Shown here one piece after another: positions 35,133 through 44,634 of a DNA stretch of 64,000 bases. The DNA lies in contig NZ_VOSS01000001.1 in NCBI RefSeq assembly GCF_007997035.1, forward strand, positions 1 to 64,000, in the 5' to 3' direction. The position numbers and the translations under genes are program-made. The notes under the pieces were generated by a model. That model saw only the letters and a list, made by a program, of their open reading frames with translations, made no database searches and was not told where the DNA came from. The stretch is from Ralstonia sp. TCR112 (GTDB lineage: Bacteria > Pseudomonadota > Gammaproteobacteria > Burkholderiales > Burkholderiaceae). Positions within the stretch are counted from its first letter, which is position 1; the number at the start of each line of letters is the position of its first letter.

Positions 35133-36260
35133 TCAGATACGGGACAGTCCACCAGCCCGCTGCTTTTGCGGACGGTCTTCCTTGCGCGGCGAGGGCCACA
35201 GGCCCGCAGGGCGATACAGCATCACCACCACCATCGCCAGGCCGAACAGCAGCTGACGAAGCACTTCCGCTTCCACGATCACATGGCCGAACAGCTTGTT
35301 CTGCACCGGCTCGGCCAGCGCACGCAGCAACTCCTGGAAACCGACCAGCAGAATGCCGCCCAGGATCACGCCCGGGATATGGCCCATGCCGCCCAGCACC
35401 ACGATCGCCAGGATGTAGATCGACTCCCACAGCACGAACGATTCCGGCGACACGAAGCCCTGGAACGACGCGAACATCGCACCCGACACACCACCGAACG
35501 ACGCACCCATCGCAAAGGCCAGCAGCTTGATGTTGCGCGTGTTGATGCCCATCGCCTTGGCGGCGATTTCATCTTCACGCAGCGCCACCCATGCACGACC
35601 GATACGCGAGTTCTGCAACCGCAGGCACACGATGATGATGATCGCGGCCAGGATCACGAACAGGTAGTAGTACATGTAGACCGAGTCGAAGCGGATGCCG
35701 AAGAAATCGTGGCGCTTCGAAAAGTCGAACCCGAAGATCTTGACCGGCTCGATCAGGTTGATGCCCTTCGGACCGTTGGTGATGTTGACCGGGCGGTCGA
35801 GGTTGTTCATGAAGATCCGGATGATTTCACCAAAGCCCAGCGTCACGATGGCGAGGTAGTCACCGCGCAGCTTCAGCACCGGCGTGCCCAGCAGAATGCC
35901 GAACAGCGCCGCAAGCCCGGCACCCAGCGGAATCACCCACCAGACGATGAGGTGCAGCCCATTGGGGAACAGGTTGTGGATCCACTCGAACTGGTTGGTC
36001 AGGTGCGGCGAACCCAGCAACGCCATCATGTAGGCGCCCACCGCGTAGAACGCGATGTAGCCCAGGTCGAGCAGGCCGGCAAAGCCGACCACGATGTTCA
36101 GGCCCAGGGCCAGCATGATGTACAGCAGTGCGAAGTCCAGCACGCGTACCCAGTAGTTGCCACCTGCGGCTCCCACGATGAACGGCGCGAAGATCGCAAG
36201 GATCAGGAAGCCGTACAACGCGGCGCGCGTCTTCATCGGCGCTTTGAAATTTTCTGTCAT
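35133..36260 (-). CDS. livM: Branched-chain amino-acid ABC transporter permease LivM
   Basis: The 375-residue inner-membrane permease starts MTENFKAPMKTRAALYGFLI at the ATG complementary to 36258-36260, preceded by GGGGAG. It shows about ten hydrophobic helices and the LivM hallmarks LALGLNIVVGFAGLLDLGYI near residue 62 and GMGHIPGVILGGILLVGFQE near 295. It pairs with LivH to form the channel. It ends 13 bp before livG. Confidence 0.94.
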   Translation of the reverse strand: MTENFKAPMKTRAALYGFLILAIFAPFIVGAAGGNYWVRVLDFALLYIMLALGLNIVVGFAGLLDLGYIAFYAVGAYMMALLGSPHLTNQFEWIHNLFPNGLHLIVWWVIPLGAGLAALFGILLGTPVLKLRGDYLAIVTLGFGEIIRIFMNNLDRPVNITNGPKGINLIEPVKIFGFDFSKRHDFFGIRFDSVYMYYYLFVILAAIIIIVCLRLQNSRIGRAWVALREDEIAAKAMGINTRNIKLLAFAMGASFGGVSGAMFASFQGFVSPESFVLWESIYILAIVVLGGMGHIPGVILGGILLVGFQELLRALAEPVQNKLFGHVIVEAEVLRQLLFGLAMVVVMLYRPAGLWPSPRKEDRPQKQRAGGLSRI

Positions 36261-36273
36261 GGCGCTCCCCTTC

Positions 36274-37209
36274 TTATGCGCGGTCCGCAACGCGTTCACC
36301 CATGATGCCGGACGGGCGGAACAGCAGCACGCCAATCAGCACGATGAATGCGAACACATCCTGGTAGTTCGAACCGAACACACCGCCAGTCAGATCGCCG
36401 ATATAACCGGCACCCAGTGCTTCGATCAGGCCCAGCAGCATGCCGCCGACCATGGCGCCGGCCAGGTTGCCGATGCCGCCCAGCACTGCGGCGGTAAACG
36501 CCTTCAGGCCAGGGATGAAGCCCATGTAGAAGTGGGCGTTGCCATAGTTGGTCGCCATCATCACGCCAGCGACCGCTGCCATGGCAGCACCGATCATGAA
36601 GGTGGCGGAGATCACGAAGTTCGGGTTGACGCCCATCAGGCCTGCCACACGCTGGTTCTCGGCGGTCGCGCGCATCGCACGGCCGAGCTTGGTGCGGTTG
36701 ACCAGCAGGATCAGCCCGACCATCACCAGGATCGACACCACGATGATGACGATTTCCTTGCCCGTAATCGTTGCGCCCGTGGAGCCGATATCAATCGGGC
36801 TCGAAGGCAGCAGTTGCGGGAAGGTGAGCGGGTTGCGCGACCAGATCATCATCGCCAGCGTCTGCAGCACGATCGACACGCCGATGGCGGTGATCAGCGG
36901 CGCCAGGCGCGGCGCATTGCGCAGCGGCCGGTAAGCGACACGTTCGATGGTGTAGGCCACGATGGCGCAGACCGGCATTGCAAACAGCAACGCGAACACC
37001 AGCGTGAGCCAGTCAGGCAGATTGGGGAAGTACTTCTGGAGGAAGTTGATGGCAGTCAGGGCAGACATTGCACCGACCATCAGAACATCGCCGTGGGCGA
37101 AGTTGATGATGCCGAGAATACCGTAGACCATGGTGTAGCCAAGTGCGATCAGCGCGTAAATGCTGCCGAGCACCAGACCGTTCACGATCTGCTGGATAAA
37201 GATATCCAT
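36274..37209 (-). CDS. livH: Branched-chain amino-acid ABC transporter permease LivH
   Basis: The 311-residue permease begins MDIFIQQIVNGLVLGSIYAL at the ATG complementary to 37207-37209 and has the LivH segments GYTMVYGILGIINFAHGDVL (residues 24-43) and FTAAVLGGIGNLAGAMVGGM. It is the first gene of the permease/ATPase block, separated from livK by an intrinsic terminator, so it probably depends on readthrough from livK or on its own promoter in the 210-bp gap. Confidence 0.94.
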   Translation of the reverse strand: MDIFIQQIVNGLVLGSIYALIALGYTMVYGILGIINFAHGDVLMVGAMSALTAINFLQKYFPNLPDWLTLVFALLFAMPVCAIVAYTIERVAYRPLRNAPRLAPLITAIGVSIVLQTLAMMIWSRNPLTFPQLLPSSPIDIGSTGATITGKEIVIIVVSILVMVGLILLVNRTKLGRAMRATAENQRVAGLMGVNPNFVISATFMIGAAMAAVAGVMMATNYGNAHFYMGFIPGLKAFTAAVLGGIGNLAGAMVGGMLLGLIEALGAGYIGDLTGGVFGSNYQDVFAFIVLIGVLLFRPSGIMGERVADRA

Positions 37210-37364
37210 GAGAACAGCTCCTGCTATGCCTTGCTTTGTTGTAGGCGACGGGATGACGTGCCCGCAAGGTATGCGATCAATCGGATGGGTAAGGTGAGGT
37301 TGCTGGTAAGCGGCCTGCCGAACGCGCCCATGGTGAGGGCCTTGTGTAACTGGCGAGGCTATAA
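37210..37364 (-). promoter_or_regulatory. livK-livH intergenic leader
   Basis: About 155 bp between the livK terminator and the livH start on the minus strand. No clear promoter was recognised. The ribosome-binding site for livH is in the AGGAGCTGTTCTC-like stretch just before 37209. Confidence 0.35.
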
Positions 37365-37400
37365 AAAACGGCACCGCTAGGGTAGGCGCGGTGCCGTTTT
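37365..37400 (-). terminator. Intrinsic terminator after livK
   Basis: AAAACGGCACCGC and GCGGTGCCGTTTT pair with a short loop. Read on the minus strand it is followed by TTTTTTAT, 20 bp after the livK stop. It would make the binding protein transcript more abundant than livHMGF, as is common for liv operons. Confidence 0.88.
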
Positions 37401-37419
37401 CAGGGCGGTAGCCCTTCGA

Positions 37420-38628
37420 TTACATCTTCACAACGTCAAGAACGCTCTTCTTCTTGTCCTTGTAGTTGTACAGGGTGATGGAACCTTGCTTCAGGTCACC
37501 CTTGTCGTCGAACGCGATGTTGCCGATCACGCCGTTGTAGTTGGTTGCCGGCATGGCAGCCAGGATCTTGGCCGGATCGGCCGAGTTGGCACGCTTCATC
37601 GCGTCGATGATCACGTTGACGGCGTCATACGTGAACGGTGCGTAGATCTGCACCGGCGTGTTGAAGCGCGCTTGGTACTTCTTCTCGAAGTCTGCGCCCT
37701 TCTCCATCTTCGACAGCGCCAGGCCTGCTTCCGAGCAGACGATGTTGTCGATTGCGTCGCCAGCCAGTTCGGCCACCTTGTCGGTACACACGCCGTCGCC
37801 GCCAACGATCTTGGCCGTGATGCCCAGTTCCTTGGCTTGCTTGGCGAACGGACCACCGGTGGCGTCCATGCCGCCGTACATGATCACGTCCGGCTTCTTG
37901 CCCTTGATCTTGGTCAGAATGGCCTTGAAGTCGGTCGCCTTGTCGTTGGTTGCCTCACGCGCGACGACGTTCACGCCGCCAGCCTTCGCGGTCTTCTCGA
38001 ACTCGTCGGCCAGGCCCTTACCGTAGGCGGTGGCATCGTCAACGATGGCCACGGTCTTGGCGCCCAGGGTCTTGGCGGCGTAGTTCGCCAGAGCCGGACC
38101 TTGTTGCGCGTCGGTTGCAACCACGCGGTAGGTCGTCTTGAAGCCTTGCTTGGTGTAGTCGGGGTTGGTCGACGACGGCGAGATCTGCACGATGCCTGCA
38201 TCGCTGTAGATCTTCGAGGCCGGGATCGAAACGCCCGAGTTCAGGTGGCCGACGACGGCAACAACGTGCTCGTCAACCAGCTTCTGCGCCACGGCGGTAC
38301 CCGTCTTGGGGTCGCCCGCATCGTCTTCACCGACCAGTTCCAGCTTGATCTTCTTGCCGTCGATGGTCAGGCCTTCCTTGTTGGCTTCTTCAACGGCCAG
38401 ACGTGCACCGTTTTCGTTGTCTTTGCCAAGGTGAGCAATACCGCCCGTGAGCGGAGCCGCGTGACCGATCTTGACGACGGTCTCGCCGCCACCGGCAGCA
38501 GCAGCCGGAGCCGACGTTGCTGCAGGTGCAGCAGCTTGGTCTGCGGGCTTTTCCTCGTTCTTACCGCAAGCTGCTACGAGTGCCACGGCAGCCGCAAGCG
38601 GCAGAACTTTGGCAAACTTAATTTGCAT
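37420..38628 (-). CDS. livK: Branched-chain amino-acid-binding lipoprotein LivK
   Basis: A 402-residue periplasmic binding protein of the Leu/Ile/Val type. The signal ends in the lipobox LVAAC (cysteine 21), so it should be a lipoprotein; a low-complexity Ala/Pro linker follows (residues 23-45). The mature domain starts VKIGHAAPLTGGIAHLGKDN and contains VAVVGHLNSGVSIPASKIYS and GGDGVCTDKVAELAGD. It is the head of the liv cluster and is separated from livHMGF by a terminator. Promoter upstream at 38720-38747. Confidence 0.95.
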   Translation of the reverse strand: MQIKFAKVLPLAAAVALVAACGKNEEKPADQAAAPAATSAPAAAAGGGETVVKIGHAAPLTGGIAHLGKDNENGARLAVEEANKEGLTIDGKKIKLELVGEDDAGDPKTGTAVAQKLVDEHVVAVVGHLNSGVSIPASKIYSDAGIVQISPSSTNPDYTKQGFKTTYRVVATDAQQGPALANYAAKTLGAKTVAIVDDATAYGKGLADEFEKTAKAGGVNVVAREATNDKATDFKAILTKIKGKKPDVIMYGGMDATGGPFAKQAKELGITAKIVGGDGVCTDKVAELAGDAIDNIVCSEAGLALSKMEKGADFEKKYQARFNTPVQIYAPFTYDAVNVIIDAMKRANSADPAKILAAMPATNYNGVIGNIAFDDKGDLKQGSITLYNYKDKKKSVLDVVKM

Positions 38629-38719
38629 GAGTGATCTCCTAGATCTCGCAAGAGCAAGAAGAGCGTCCTGCCTCCCGGCCGCTCCCCCTGCGCCGATTGT
38701 TTCAATTTGAAACGCGCGA

Positions 38720-38747
38720 ATTGTATCCCCTTTTATTGCGGATGCAA
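38720..38747 (-). promoter_or_regulatory. livK promoter
   Basis: On the minus strand TTGCAT (38742-38747), a 16-bp spacer and TACAAT (38720-38725) form a strong sigma-70 promoter about 90 bp before the livK ATG. Confidence 0.8.
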
Positions 38748-38965
38748 TACGCGTCGCAACAACGATTTTTACAGTAACTACGCCGCTTTACGGGCTTTCC
38801 CCAATGCCCAAACAGGCGTCATTTCGCGCAGGCATTCGCGAACGGCGCATAGCCATATCAAGAAGCATGCCAGACTAGGGGAAACCCCCTACCCATGCGG
38901 CTTGGCGGGCGATTGCCACGATAAATCAAGGCTTCGCCGGTGTTGAAGAGGTTTTTGCAACGCAC
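38748..38965. other. Gap between livK promoter and ispH terminator
   Basis: I recognise no protein gene here. The stretch contains the dyad TAGGGG AAA CCCCCTA at 38876-38891, which could be an operator or hairpin. Several short ORFs occur but none has a recognised domain or ribosome-binding site. Confidence 0.5.
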
Positions 38966-39001
38966 AAAACAAAACGGCCACTCCCCGAAGAAGTGGCCTT
39001 G
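38966..39001 (-). terminator. Intrinsic terminator after ispH
   Basis: Read on the minus strand, GGCCACTTC and AGTGGCC segments (38976-38982 with 38992-38998) form a stem followed by GTTTTGTTTTG. It lies about 80 bp downstream of the ispH stop. Confidence 0.75.
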
Positions 39002-39034
39002 ATTCCTCAAAAGCGCTTTATGCACCGCATTAGG

Positions 39035-39057
39035 GCGCACAGTTTTTGTGCGCTTTT
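39035..39057 (+). terminator. Second hairpin near ispH end, + strand sense
   Basis: GCGCACA (39035-39041) and TGTGCGC (39047-39053) pair perfectly, followed by TTTT. It has the form of a plus-strand terminator although no plus-strand gene is seen upstream. On the minus strand it forms the same stem just after ispH. Confidence 0.5.
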
Positions 39058-39081
39058 AAGTGGGCATTTACATAAACGCAT

Positions 39082-40065
39082 TCAATTGATTTGAAGCCCC
39101 CTCGGAAGGGGGAAGGACATGTTTTCCTGGATACCGTCCAGCGGACGCACGGTACGCGCGCCCAGCGCCTTGAGCCGATCGACAATCGACTGCGCCAGCT
39201 CTTCGGGCGCCGATGCCCCGGCCGTCAGGCCCACCCGGCGCTTGCCGGCCACCCATTCGGGCTTTACCTGTTCAGGCGTATCCACCATATAGGCAGGCAC
39301 GCCCAGCTTTTCGGCCAACTCACGCAGACGATTCGAGTTCGAGCTGTTCGGGCTGCCGACCACGATCACCACTTCCACCTGCGGCGCCATGAACTTCACG
39401 GCGTCCTGGCGATTCTGCGTCGCGTAGCAAATGTCCTGCTTCTTGGGCTCGTGCACGGCCGGATAGCGCGCCTTGATGGCCGCCACGATCTCCTGGGTCT
39501 CGTCCACCGACAACGTGGTCTGTGTCACGTAAGCCAGTCGCGTCGGGTCTTTCACTTCGAGGTGCGCAACATCATCGACGGACTCGACCAGCAGCATGCC
39601 GTCGTTGGCCTGCCCCATGGTGCCCTCCACCTCGGGATGACCCTTGTGCCCAATCATGATGATCTCGAAACCCTGCGCACGCATCTTCGAGACTTCGACG
39701 TGCACCTTGGTCACCAGCGGGCAGGTCGCATCGAACACGCGCAGACCGCGCGCCTCGGCCGCCTCACGCACCGCCCGCGACACACCATGCGCGCTGAAGA
39801 TCACCGTGCCGCCCACAGGCACATCATCGAGTTCCTGCACGAACACCGCGCCCTTGTTGCGCAGATCGCCCACCACATAGGCGTTGTGCACGATCTCGTG
39901 ACGCACGTAAATGGGCGCGCCAAACAGCTCCAAGGCGCGCTCGACGATCTCGATGGCGCGATCCACGCCGGCGCAGAAGCCGCGCGGCTGCGCCAACAGA
40001 ACCTCTGCGTCGGCCTGGGTGACAGGATCAATGGGATCGAGCGGGGCGTTCACGGCATTGCTCAT
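39082..40065 (-). CDS. ispH: 4-hydroxy-3-methylbut-2-enyl diphosphate reductase
   Basis: The 327-residue [4Fe-4S] enzyme completes the MEP pathway to IPP and DMAPP. Cluster and substrate residues are visible: [20 protein letters not shown] with the first cysteine near residue 32, [15 protein letters not shown] near residue 110, [18 protein letters not shown] near 208, and [19 protein letters not shown] near 232. It sits one base after the slpA stop, the standard slpA-ispH operon. Confidence 0.95.
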   Translation of the reverse strand: MSNAVNAPLDPIDPVTQADAEVLLAQPRGFCAGVDRAIEIVERALELFGAPIYVRHEIVHNAYVVGDLRNKGAVFVQELDDVPVGGTVIFSAHGVSRAVREAAEARGLRVFDATCPLVTKVHVEVSKMRAQGFEIIMIGHKGHPEVEGTMGQANDGMLLVESVDDVAHLEVKDPTRLAYVTQTTLSVDETQEIVAAIKARYPAVHEPKKQDICYATQNRQDAVKFMAPQVEVVIVVGSPNSSNSNRLRELAEKLGVPAYMVDTPEQVKPEWVAGKRRVGLTAGASAPEELAQSIVDRLKALGARTVRPLDGIQENMSFPLPRGLQIN

Positions 40066-40066
40066 A

Positions 40067-40561
40067 TCAAAGAATGCCGATCAGCTGGACTTCAAACACG
40101 ATCGTCTGGCCGGCCAGCGGATGGTTGAAGTCGAACAGCGCGGAGGTCTCGCCGACTTCCTTCAGCACGCCGGCATATTTACCGCCGCTGGGCGCATTGA
40201 ATTCAACCAGGTCGCCCGGCTGGTAGTCCTCTTCGAACGAAGAGTTTTCCCGCAGCGTGGCCAGCGACACGCGCTGCAGCAGTTCTGGATTGCGCGGGCC
40301 GAACGCATGCTCGGGCGCCAGGCGGAATGTCGTGCGCTCGCCCTCGCGCATACCGAGCAACGCCTGCTCCAGCGTCGGCGCCATCTGGCCCTGGCCGAGC
40401 AGCAGCGTGGCCGGCTTGTCGTCGAAGGTGGTGACGATATCCGTGTCGTTTTCCAGCGCGATGCGGTAGTGCAGCGTCAGAAATGAATCTGGGCCGACCA
40501 CCTTGCCTGCGCCGCCTGGCGCCGTCGCGGACGCCTCGTTCACCAAATTTTGCACGCTCAA
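40067..40561 (-). CDS. slpA: FKBP-type peptidyl-prolyl cis-trans isomerase SlpA/FkpB
   Basis: A 164-residue SlyD-like FKBP protein: [20 protein letters not shown], the insert-in-flap [20 protein letters not shown] near residue 56, and [20 protein letters not shown] at the C-terminus. The SlyD histidine tail is absent, as in SlpA. Start is unsure: TTG at 40561 or GTG at 40555, the latter with AGG six bases upstream. No ATG is near. It is coupled to ispH. Confidence 0.9.
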   Translation of the reverse strand: MSVQNLVNEASATAPGGAGKVVGPDSFLTLHYRIALENDTDIVTTFDDKPATLLLGQGQMAPTLEQALLGMREGERTTFRLAPEHAFGPRNPELLQRVSLATLRENSSFEEDYQPGDLVEFNAPSGGKYAGVLKEVGETSALFDFNHPLAGQTIVFEVQLIGIL

Positions 40562-40673
40562 CCTGCTTGACCAAAAAGTAACCCGTTATTGTACGTCAGC
40601 CATCCGCGCGGCCGCAGGCGTGTCGCGCGCCGCACTCCCGCTGGCAGGGCCTTTCTTCCGTTCATCGCATCCT

Positions 40674-41348
40674 ATGGCAATCGTCGACTGGCCCGCCCAC
40701 GAGCGGCCCCGAGAAAAGCTGCTCGCCCACGGCCCCGCCGCCCTCTCCGATGCGGAGCTGCTGGCCATCTTCCTGCGCGTCGGCATGCCGGGCAAAAGCG
40801 CCGTCGACCTCGCTCGCGAACTGCTGGCGCACTTTGGATCACTTGGGCGGCTGTGCCATGCCTCACAAGAGGAGTTCTCGTCGATCAACGGTATGGGCCC
40901 CGCCAAGTACGCACAGCTGCACGCGCTGCTGGAAGTTGCCCGGCGCGCGCTGAAGGAAGACTTCACCCAGGGGCAGACCTTCGAGTCTCCACAAAGCGTG
41001 AAGGATTTTCTGCGCCTGACACTCGGCCACCGGCCGCACGAAGTCTTCGCCTGCTTCTTTCTAGATGTACGGCACCGGCTGATCGCCTGGGAAGAACTCT
41101 TCCGCGGCACACTGACCGAAGCCCGCGTCTACCCGCGCGAGATCGCCAAGCGCGCACTCCATCACAATGCAGCCGCAGTGATCCTTGCCCACAACCACCC
41201 TACCGGCAACACCGAACCCAGCGAGTCCGACATCACCCTGACACGCGAGCTGCGCCGTGCACTGGCCACGCTCGATGTGATCGTTCTGGATCACATGATC
41301 GTTGGCCGCAGCCATGTCTACGGCTTCCTGGAACACGGCAAAATGTAG
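40674..41348 (+). CDS. radC: RadC-family DNA repair / JAB1-domain protein
   Basis: The 224-residue product starts MAIVDWPAHERPREKLLAHG and has an N-terminal helix-hairpin-helix-like domain (FSSINGMGPAKYAQLHALLE) and the JAMM metal motif AVILAHNHPTGNTEPSESD near residue 165 (His, His, Asp). Length is that of full RadC proteins. The ancient radC phenotype has been disputed; the fold suggests a metalloprotease-like function. It is divergent from slpA. Confidence 0.93.
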   Translation: MAIVDWPAHERPREKLLAHGPAALSDAELLAIFLRVGMPGKSAVDLARELLAHFGSLGRLCHASQEEFSSINGMGPAKYAQLHALLEVARRALKEDFTQGQTFESPQSVKDFLRLTLGHRPHEVFACFFLDVRHRLIAWEELFRGTLTEARVYPREIAKRALHHNAAAVILAHNHPTGNTEPSESDITLTRELRRALATLDVIVLDHMIVGRSHVYGFLEHGKM

Positions 41349-41395
41349 TGCCGAGGCCGCATCGGGCGGTGCCCAACAGCAATCCATCGATCTCG

Positions 41396-41425
41396 TTGAT
41401 TTGTCAGCGGTTTTGTGTGTATAAT
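41396..41425 (+). promoter_or_regulatory. rpmB-rpmG promoter
   Basis: TTGATT (41396-41401), an 18-bp spacer and consensus TATAAT (41420-41425). Transcription would begin about 100 bp upstream of rpmB. The strong -10 suits a ribosomal-protein operon. Confidence 0.8.
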
Positions 41426-41528
41426 CCGCGTTTCGCTGAAGTCCCACCTCTACAGTGGCGCTGCGCTTGGTTTTGGTCCCATCGCCCGGTCGCAAACTGT
41501 AGCCAACGAATTTAGTTAGGAGTGCTCC

Positions 41529-41762
41529 ATGGCACGCGTCTGTCAAGTGACCGGGAAAGCGCCGATGGTCGGCAATAACGTTTCCCACGCAAACAACAAG
41601 ACCAAGCGCCGTTTTCTGCCGAACCTGCAGAATCGCCGCTTCTGGGTCGAATCCGAAAACCGCTGGGTGAGCCTGCGCGTCTCGAACGCTGGTCTGCGCC
41701 TGATCGATAAAAAAGGCATCGACGAAGTGCTCGTGGACCTGCGCGCACGCGGCGAAGTCTAA
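41529..41762 (+). CDS. rpmB: 50S ribosomal protein L28
   Basis: A 77-residue basic ribosomal protein reading [20 protein letters not shown] at the start and [19 protein letters not shown] next, the bL28 signature. An AGGAG site precedes the ATG. It is followed 13 bp later by rpmG, the conserved pair. Confidence 0.97.
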   Translation: MARVCQVTGKAPMVGNNVSHANNKTKRRFLPNLQNRRFWVESENRWVSLRVSNAGLRLIDKKGIDEVLVDLRARGEV

Positions 41763-41775
41763 TTAGGAGTTAAAC

Positions 41776-41946
41776 ATGGCCAGCAAAGGCGGACGCGACA
41801 AGATCAAGCTGGAATCGACCGCAGGTACGGGTCATTTCTACACGACCACCAAGAACAAGCGCACCAAGCCGGAAAAGATGGAGATCATGAAGTTCGATCC
41901 CGTCGCCCGCAAGCACGTCGCTTACAAGGAAACCAAGATCAAGTAA
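41776..41946 (+). CDS. rpmG: 50S ribosomal protein L33
   Basis: A 56-residue protein starting [20 protein letters not shown] and containing [20 protein letters not shown], then [16 protein letters not shown]. This is bL33. The zinc-binding cysteines are absent, so it is the C-minus form usual in Burkholderiaceae. An AGGAG site lies just upstream. Terminator follows. Confidence 0.97.
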   Translation: MASKGGRDKIKLESTAGTGHFYTTTKNKRTKPEKMEIMKFDPVARKHVAYKETKIK

Positions 41947-41991
41947 TCCTCGCGGATTGCGCATCTTGTTTCCGTCGGCATGACCGACAGC

Positions 41992-42018
41992 AAAAACCCG
42001 CTCTCAGGCGGGTTTTTT
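41992..42018 (+). terminator. Intrinsic terminator after rpmG
   Basis: AAAACCCGC and GCGGGTTTT pair around TCTCAG, with TTTTTT following. Confidence 0.92.
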
Positions 42019-42123
42019 GTTGCCTGCTGTTTGGCGCATGCTGCGGTGTACACTGCTTCTCTTTCCGATTGACACGCGACTGTGTTACCTCCAGCCGCGC
42101 CCGCACCGCATCCCGCGTCTTCC

Positions 42124-43725
42124 ATGAATTTCGATGTTGCCGTTGTTGGCAGCGGCTTGGCGGGCCTGACCGTCGCCCTGCACCTAGCCGATCACCGTCG
42201 CGTGGTCGTCATCAGCAAACGCAGCCTGCCGGAAGGCGCCAGCGATTGGGCACAGGGCGGCATTGCCGCAGTGCTCGATTCAGGTGACAGCCATGACGAG
42301 CACGTCGACGACACGCTCATTGCCGGGGCAGGACTGTGCGATGAGGCCGCTACGCGCTACATCGTCGAAAACGGCCGCGCTGCCATTGAATGGCTGATTG
42401 GCCATGGCGTGCCTTTTACGCGCGACGAGCAGGCCGAACTCGGCTTCCACCTGACGCGTGAAGGCGGCCATCGCCATCGACGCATCATCCACGCCGCCGA
42501 TGCCACCGGCCATGCCGTGGTCACGACGCTGGTTGAGAAGGTGCGCAATCACCCGAACATCACGCTGCTGGAAGACCATTTCGCGATCGACCTGATTACC
42601 GACGCGAAGCTGGGCCTGCCCGGCATGCGCTGCCATGGCCTCTACGCACTCGACATTGCGTCAGGCCACGTCAAGACGATTACCGCGAGCCAAACCGTGA
42701 TGGCCACGGGCGGTGCGGGCAAGGTCTATCTCTATACGACGAATCCGGACACGGCCAGCGGCGACGGCATCGCCATGGCATGGCGCGCGGGCTGCCGTGT
42801 GGCGAACATGGAGTTCATCCAGTTCCACCCCACGTGCCTGTACCACCCGTTCGCGAAGTCCTTCCTGATTACCGAAGCTGTGCGCGGCGAAGGCGGCAAG
42901 CTGATCCTGCCCGACGGCACGCGCTTCATGCCTGCGCACGATGAGCGAGCGGAGTTGGCGCCGCGCGATATCGTCGCCCGCGCCATCGACTTTGAGATGA
43001 AGAAGCGCGGCCTGGACTGCGTCTATCTCGATATCAGCCATCAGAGCCCGGCGTTCCTCAAGGAACATTTCCCGACCATCATGGCGCGCTGCCTGGAGCT
43101 TGGCATCGACATCACGCGCCAACCGATTCCGGTCGTGCCGGCAGCGCACTACACGTGCGGCGGCGTGGTGACGGACCATCTTGGCCGCACGGATATCGCT
43201 GGCCTGTACGCCGTCGGCGAGACGGCTTACACCGGCCTGCACGGCGCCAACCGCCTAGCGAGCAATTCGTTGCTCGAATGCATGGTGATCGGGCGCGGCG
43301 CGGCGGAAGACATCCTCGCGCAACCGGCCTCCGGCCCAACGTCGGTGCAGATTCCCGCATGGGACGAAAGCCGCGTGACCGATCCCGATGAGGAAGTCGT
43401 CGTCTCGCACAACTGGGACGAACTGCGCCGCATGATGTGGAACTACGTCGGCATCGTGCGCACGAACAAGCGGCTTGAGCGCGCGCAGCACCGCATTGCC
43501 CTGTTGCGCGAAGAAATTACGGAGTACTACGCCAACTTCCGCGTGAGCCACGATCTGCTGGAATTGCGCAACCTCGTCGAGGCTGCCTCGCTGATCGTCG
43601 ACAGCGCGCTGTCACGGCATGAGAGTCGCGGCCTGCATTTCTCGCGCGACTACCCCGAAACGCTTCCCAAGGCGCTGCCGACGGTCATGCAGCCGACCCA
43701 TCGGCAAATCGCCCGGAAACGCTGA
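42124..43725 (+). CDS. nadB: L-aspartate oxidase
   Basis: A 533-residue FAD enzyme that oxidises aspartate to iminoaspartate, the first step of de novo NAD synthesis. The FAD loop [19 protein letters not shown] is at the N-terminus, [20 protein letters not shown] near residue 40, [11 protein letters not shown] near residue 232, and [15 protein letters not shown] near 338. I chose the ATG at 42124 over the upstream frame start. It is convergent with nadC and close to nadA, forming a nadB/nadAC locus. Confidence 0.96.
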   Translation: MNFDVAVVGSGLAGLTVALHLADHRRVVVISKRSLPEGASDWAQGGIAAVLDSGDSHDEHVDDTLIAGAGLCDEAATRYIVENGRAAIEWLIGHGVPFTRDEQAELGFHLTREGGHRHRRIIHAADATGHAVVTTLVEKVRNHPNITLLEDHFAIDLITDAKLGLPGMRCHGLYALDIASGHVKTITASQTVMATGGAGKVYLYTTNPDTASGDGIAMAWRAGCRVANMEFIQFHPTCLYHPFAKSFLITEAVRGEGGKLILPDGTRFMPAHDERAELAPRDIVARAIDFEMKKRGLDCVYLDISHQSPAFLKEHFPTIMARCLELGIDITRQPIPVVPAAHYTCGGVVTDHLGRTDIAGLYAVGETAYTGLHGANRLASNSLLECMVIGRGAAEDILAQPASGPTSVQIPAWDESRVTDPDEEVVVSHNWDELRRMMWNYVGIVRTNKRLERAQHRIALLREEITEYYANFRVSHDLLELRNLVEAASLIVDSALSRHESRGLHFSRDYPETLPKALPTVMQPTHRQIARKR

Positions 43726-43734
43726 GGCCTGGGC

Positions 43735-44634
43735 TTAGTCGACGATCCGCAAAGAGAAGTCGGTTGCGCGCACGTCTTTCGTGAGCGCGCCGACGGAGAT
43801 GCGGTCTACGCCCGTCTCGGCAAAGGTGCGGATCGTCTCGATATTCACGCCGCCAGACACCTCCAGCAGCGCCCTCCCCGCGGTCACGCGCACAGCCTCG
43901 CGCATCGCAGCCGGCTCGAAATTGTCGAGCAGCACGGACGTGGCACCGGCCGCCAGCGCCTCATCCAGCTGCGCGAGCGTTTCCACCTCAACCTGGATCG
44001 TCACGCCGGCATTCAACGCCTGCGCCGCGCGCAGGGCCGCCGTCACACCACCTGCCGCAGCGATATGGTTTTCCTTGATCAGGATGCCGTCGTACAACGC
44101 CAGGCGTTGATTCTCACCGCCACCGATCCGCACGGCGTACTTCTGCGCCAGGCGCAGCCCCGGCAGCGTCTTGCGCGTGTCGAGCACGCGGGCGCGCGTG
44201 CCGGCAATGACCTCGGCGTAACGCGACGTCGTTGTCGCCACACCGGAAAGCAATTGCAGAAAGTTCAGCGACGGGCGCTCGGCCGTCAGTAGCGAGCGCG
44301 CCGGGCCTTCGATCTCGCACACCACCGAATTGGGCGCCATGCGGTCGCCTTCGTGCTGGCGCCACGTAACGCGCAGCGTCGGATCAACGGCCCGCATGCA
44401 CGCGTCAAACCAGGGCGTGCCGCACAGCACAGCATCCTCTCGGACGATCACCCGCGCCCGCGCATGGCGATCGGCAGGGATCAGCAAGCCGGTGCGGTCG
44501 CCCGTGCCGACGTCCTCTGCAATGGCTGCGGCCACGTTGGCGGACAACGCCTCGCGCAGCGCCGGACCAAAACTATCGAAAATTGCCTCAGCCGAAGGGG
44601 CAAGACTTGTCGTGTTCATCTGTGTTGCCGTCAT
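43735..44634 (-). CDS. nadC: Quinolinate phosphoribosyltransferase (nicotinate-nucleotide pyrophosphorylase)
   Basis: The 299-residue enzyme converts quinolinate and PRPP to nicotinate mononucleotide. Motifs include [20 protein letters not shown] near residue 117, [20 protein letters not shown] near 145, and [20 protein letters not shown] near 262. ATG at 44634 overlaps the nadA stop (ATGA), so it is translationally coupled to nadA; an internal ATG at 44619 is an alternative. The long upstream extension of the frame lies within nadA and is not real. Confidence 0.95.
   Translation of the reverse strand: MTATQMNTTSLAPSAEAIFDSFGPALREALSANVAAAIAEDVGTGDRTGLLIPADRHARARVIVREDAVLCGTPWFDACMRAVDPTLRVTWRQHEGDRMAPNSVVCEIEGPARSLLTAERPSLNFLQLLSGVATTTSRYAEVIAGTRARVLDTRKTLPGLRLAQKYAVRIGGGENQRLALYDGILIKENHIAAAGGVTAALRAAQALNAGVTIQVEVETLAQLDEALAAGATSVLLDNFEPAAMREAVRVTAGRALLEVSGGVNIETIRTFAETGVDRISVGALTKDVRATDFSLRIVD

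Noticed and set aside
38860-38880. Sigma-54-like TGGCATG-N4-TTGA on the minus strand
   Set aside because: The near-invariant GC of the -12 element is GA here, so the match is too weak.
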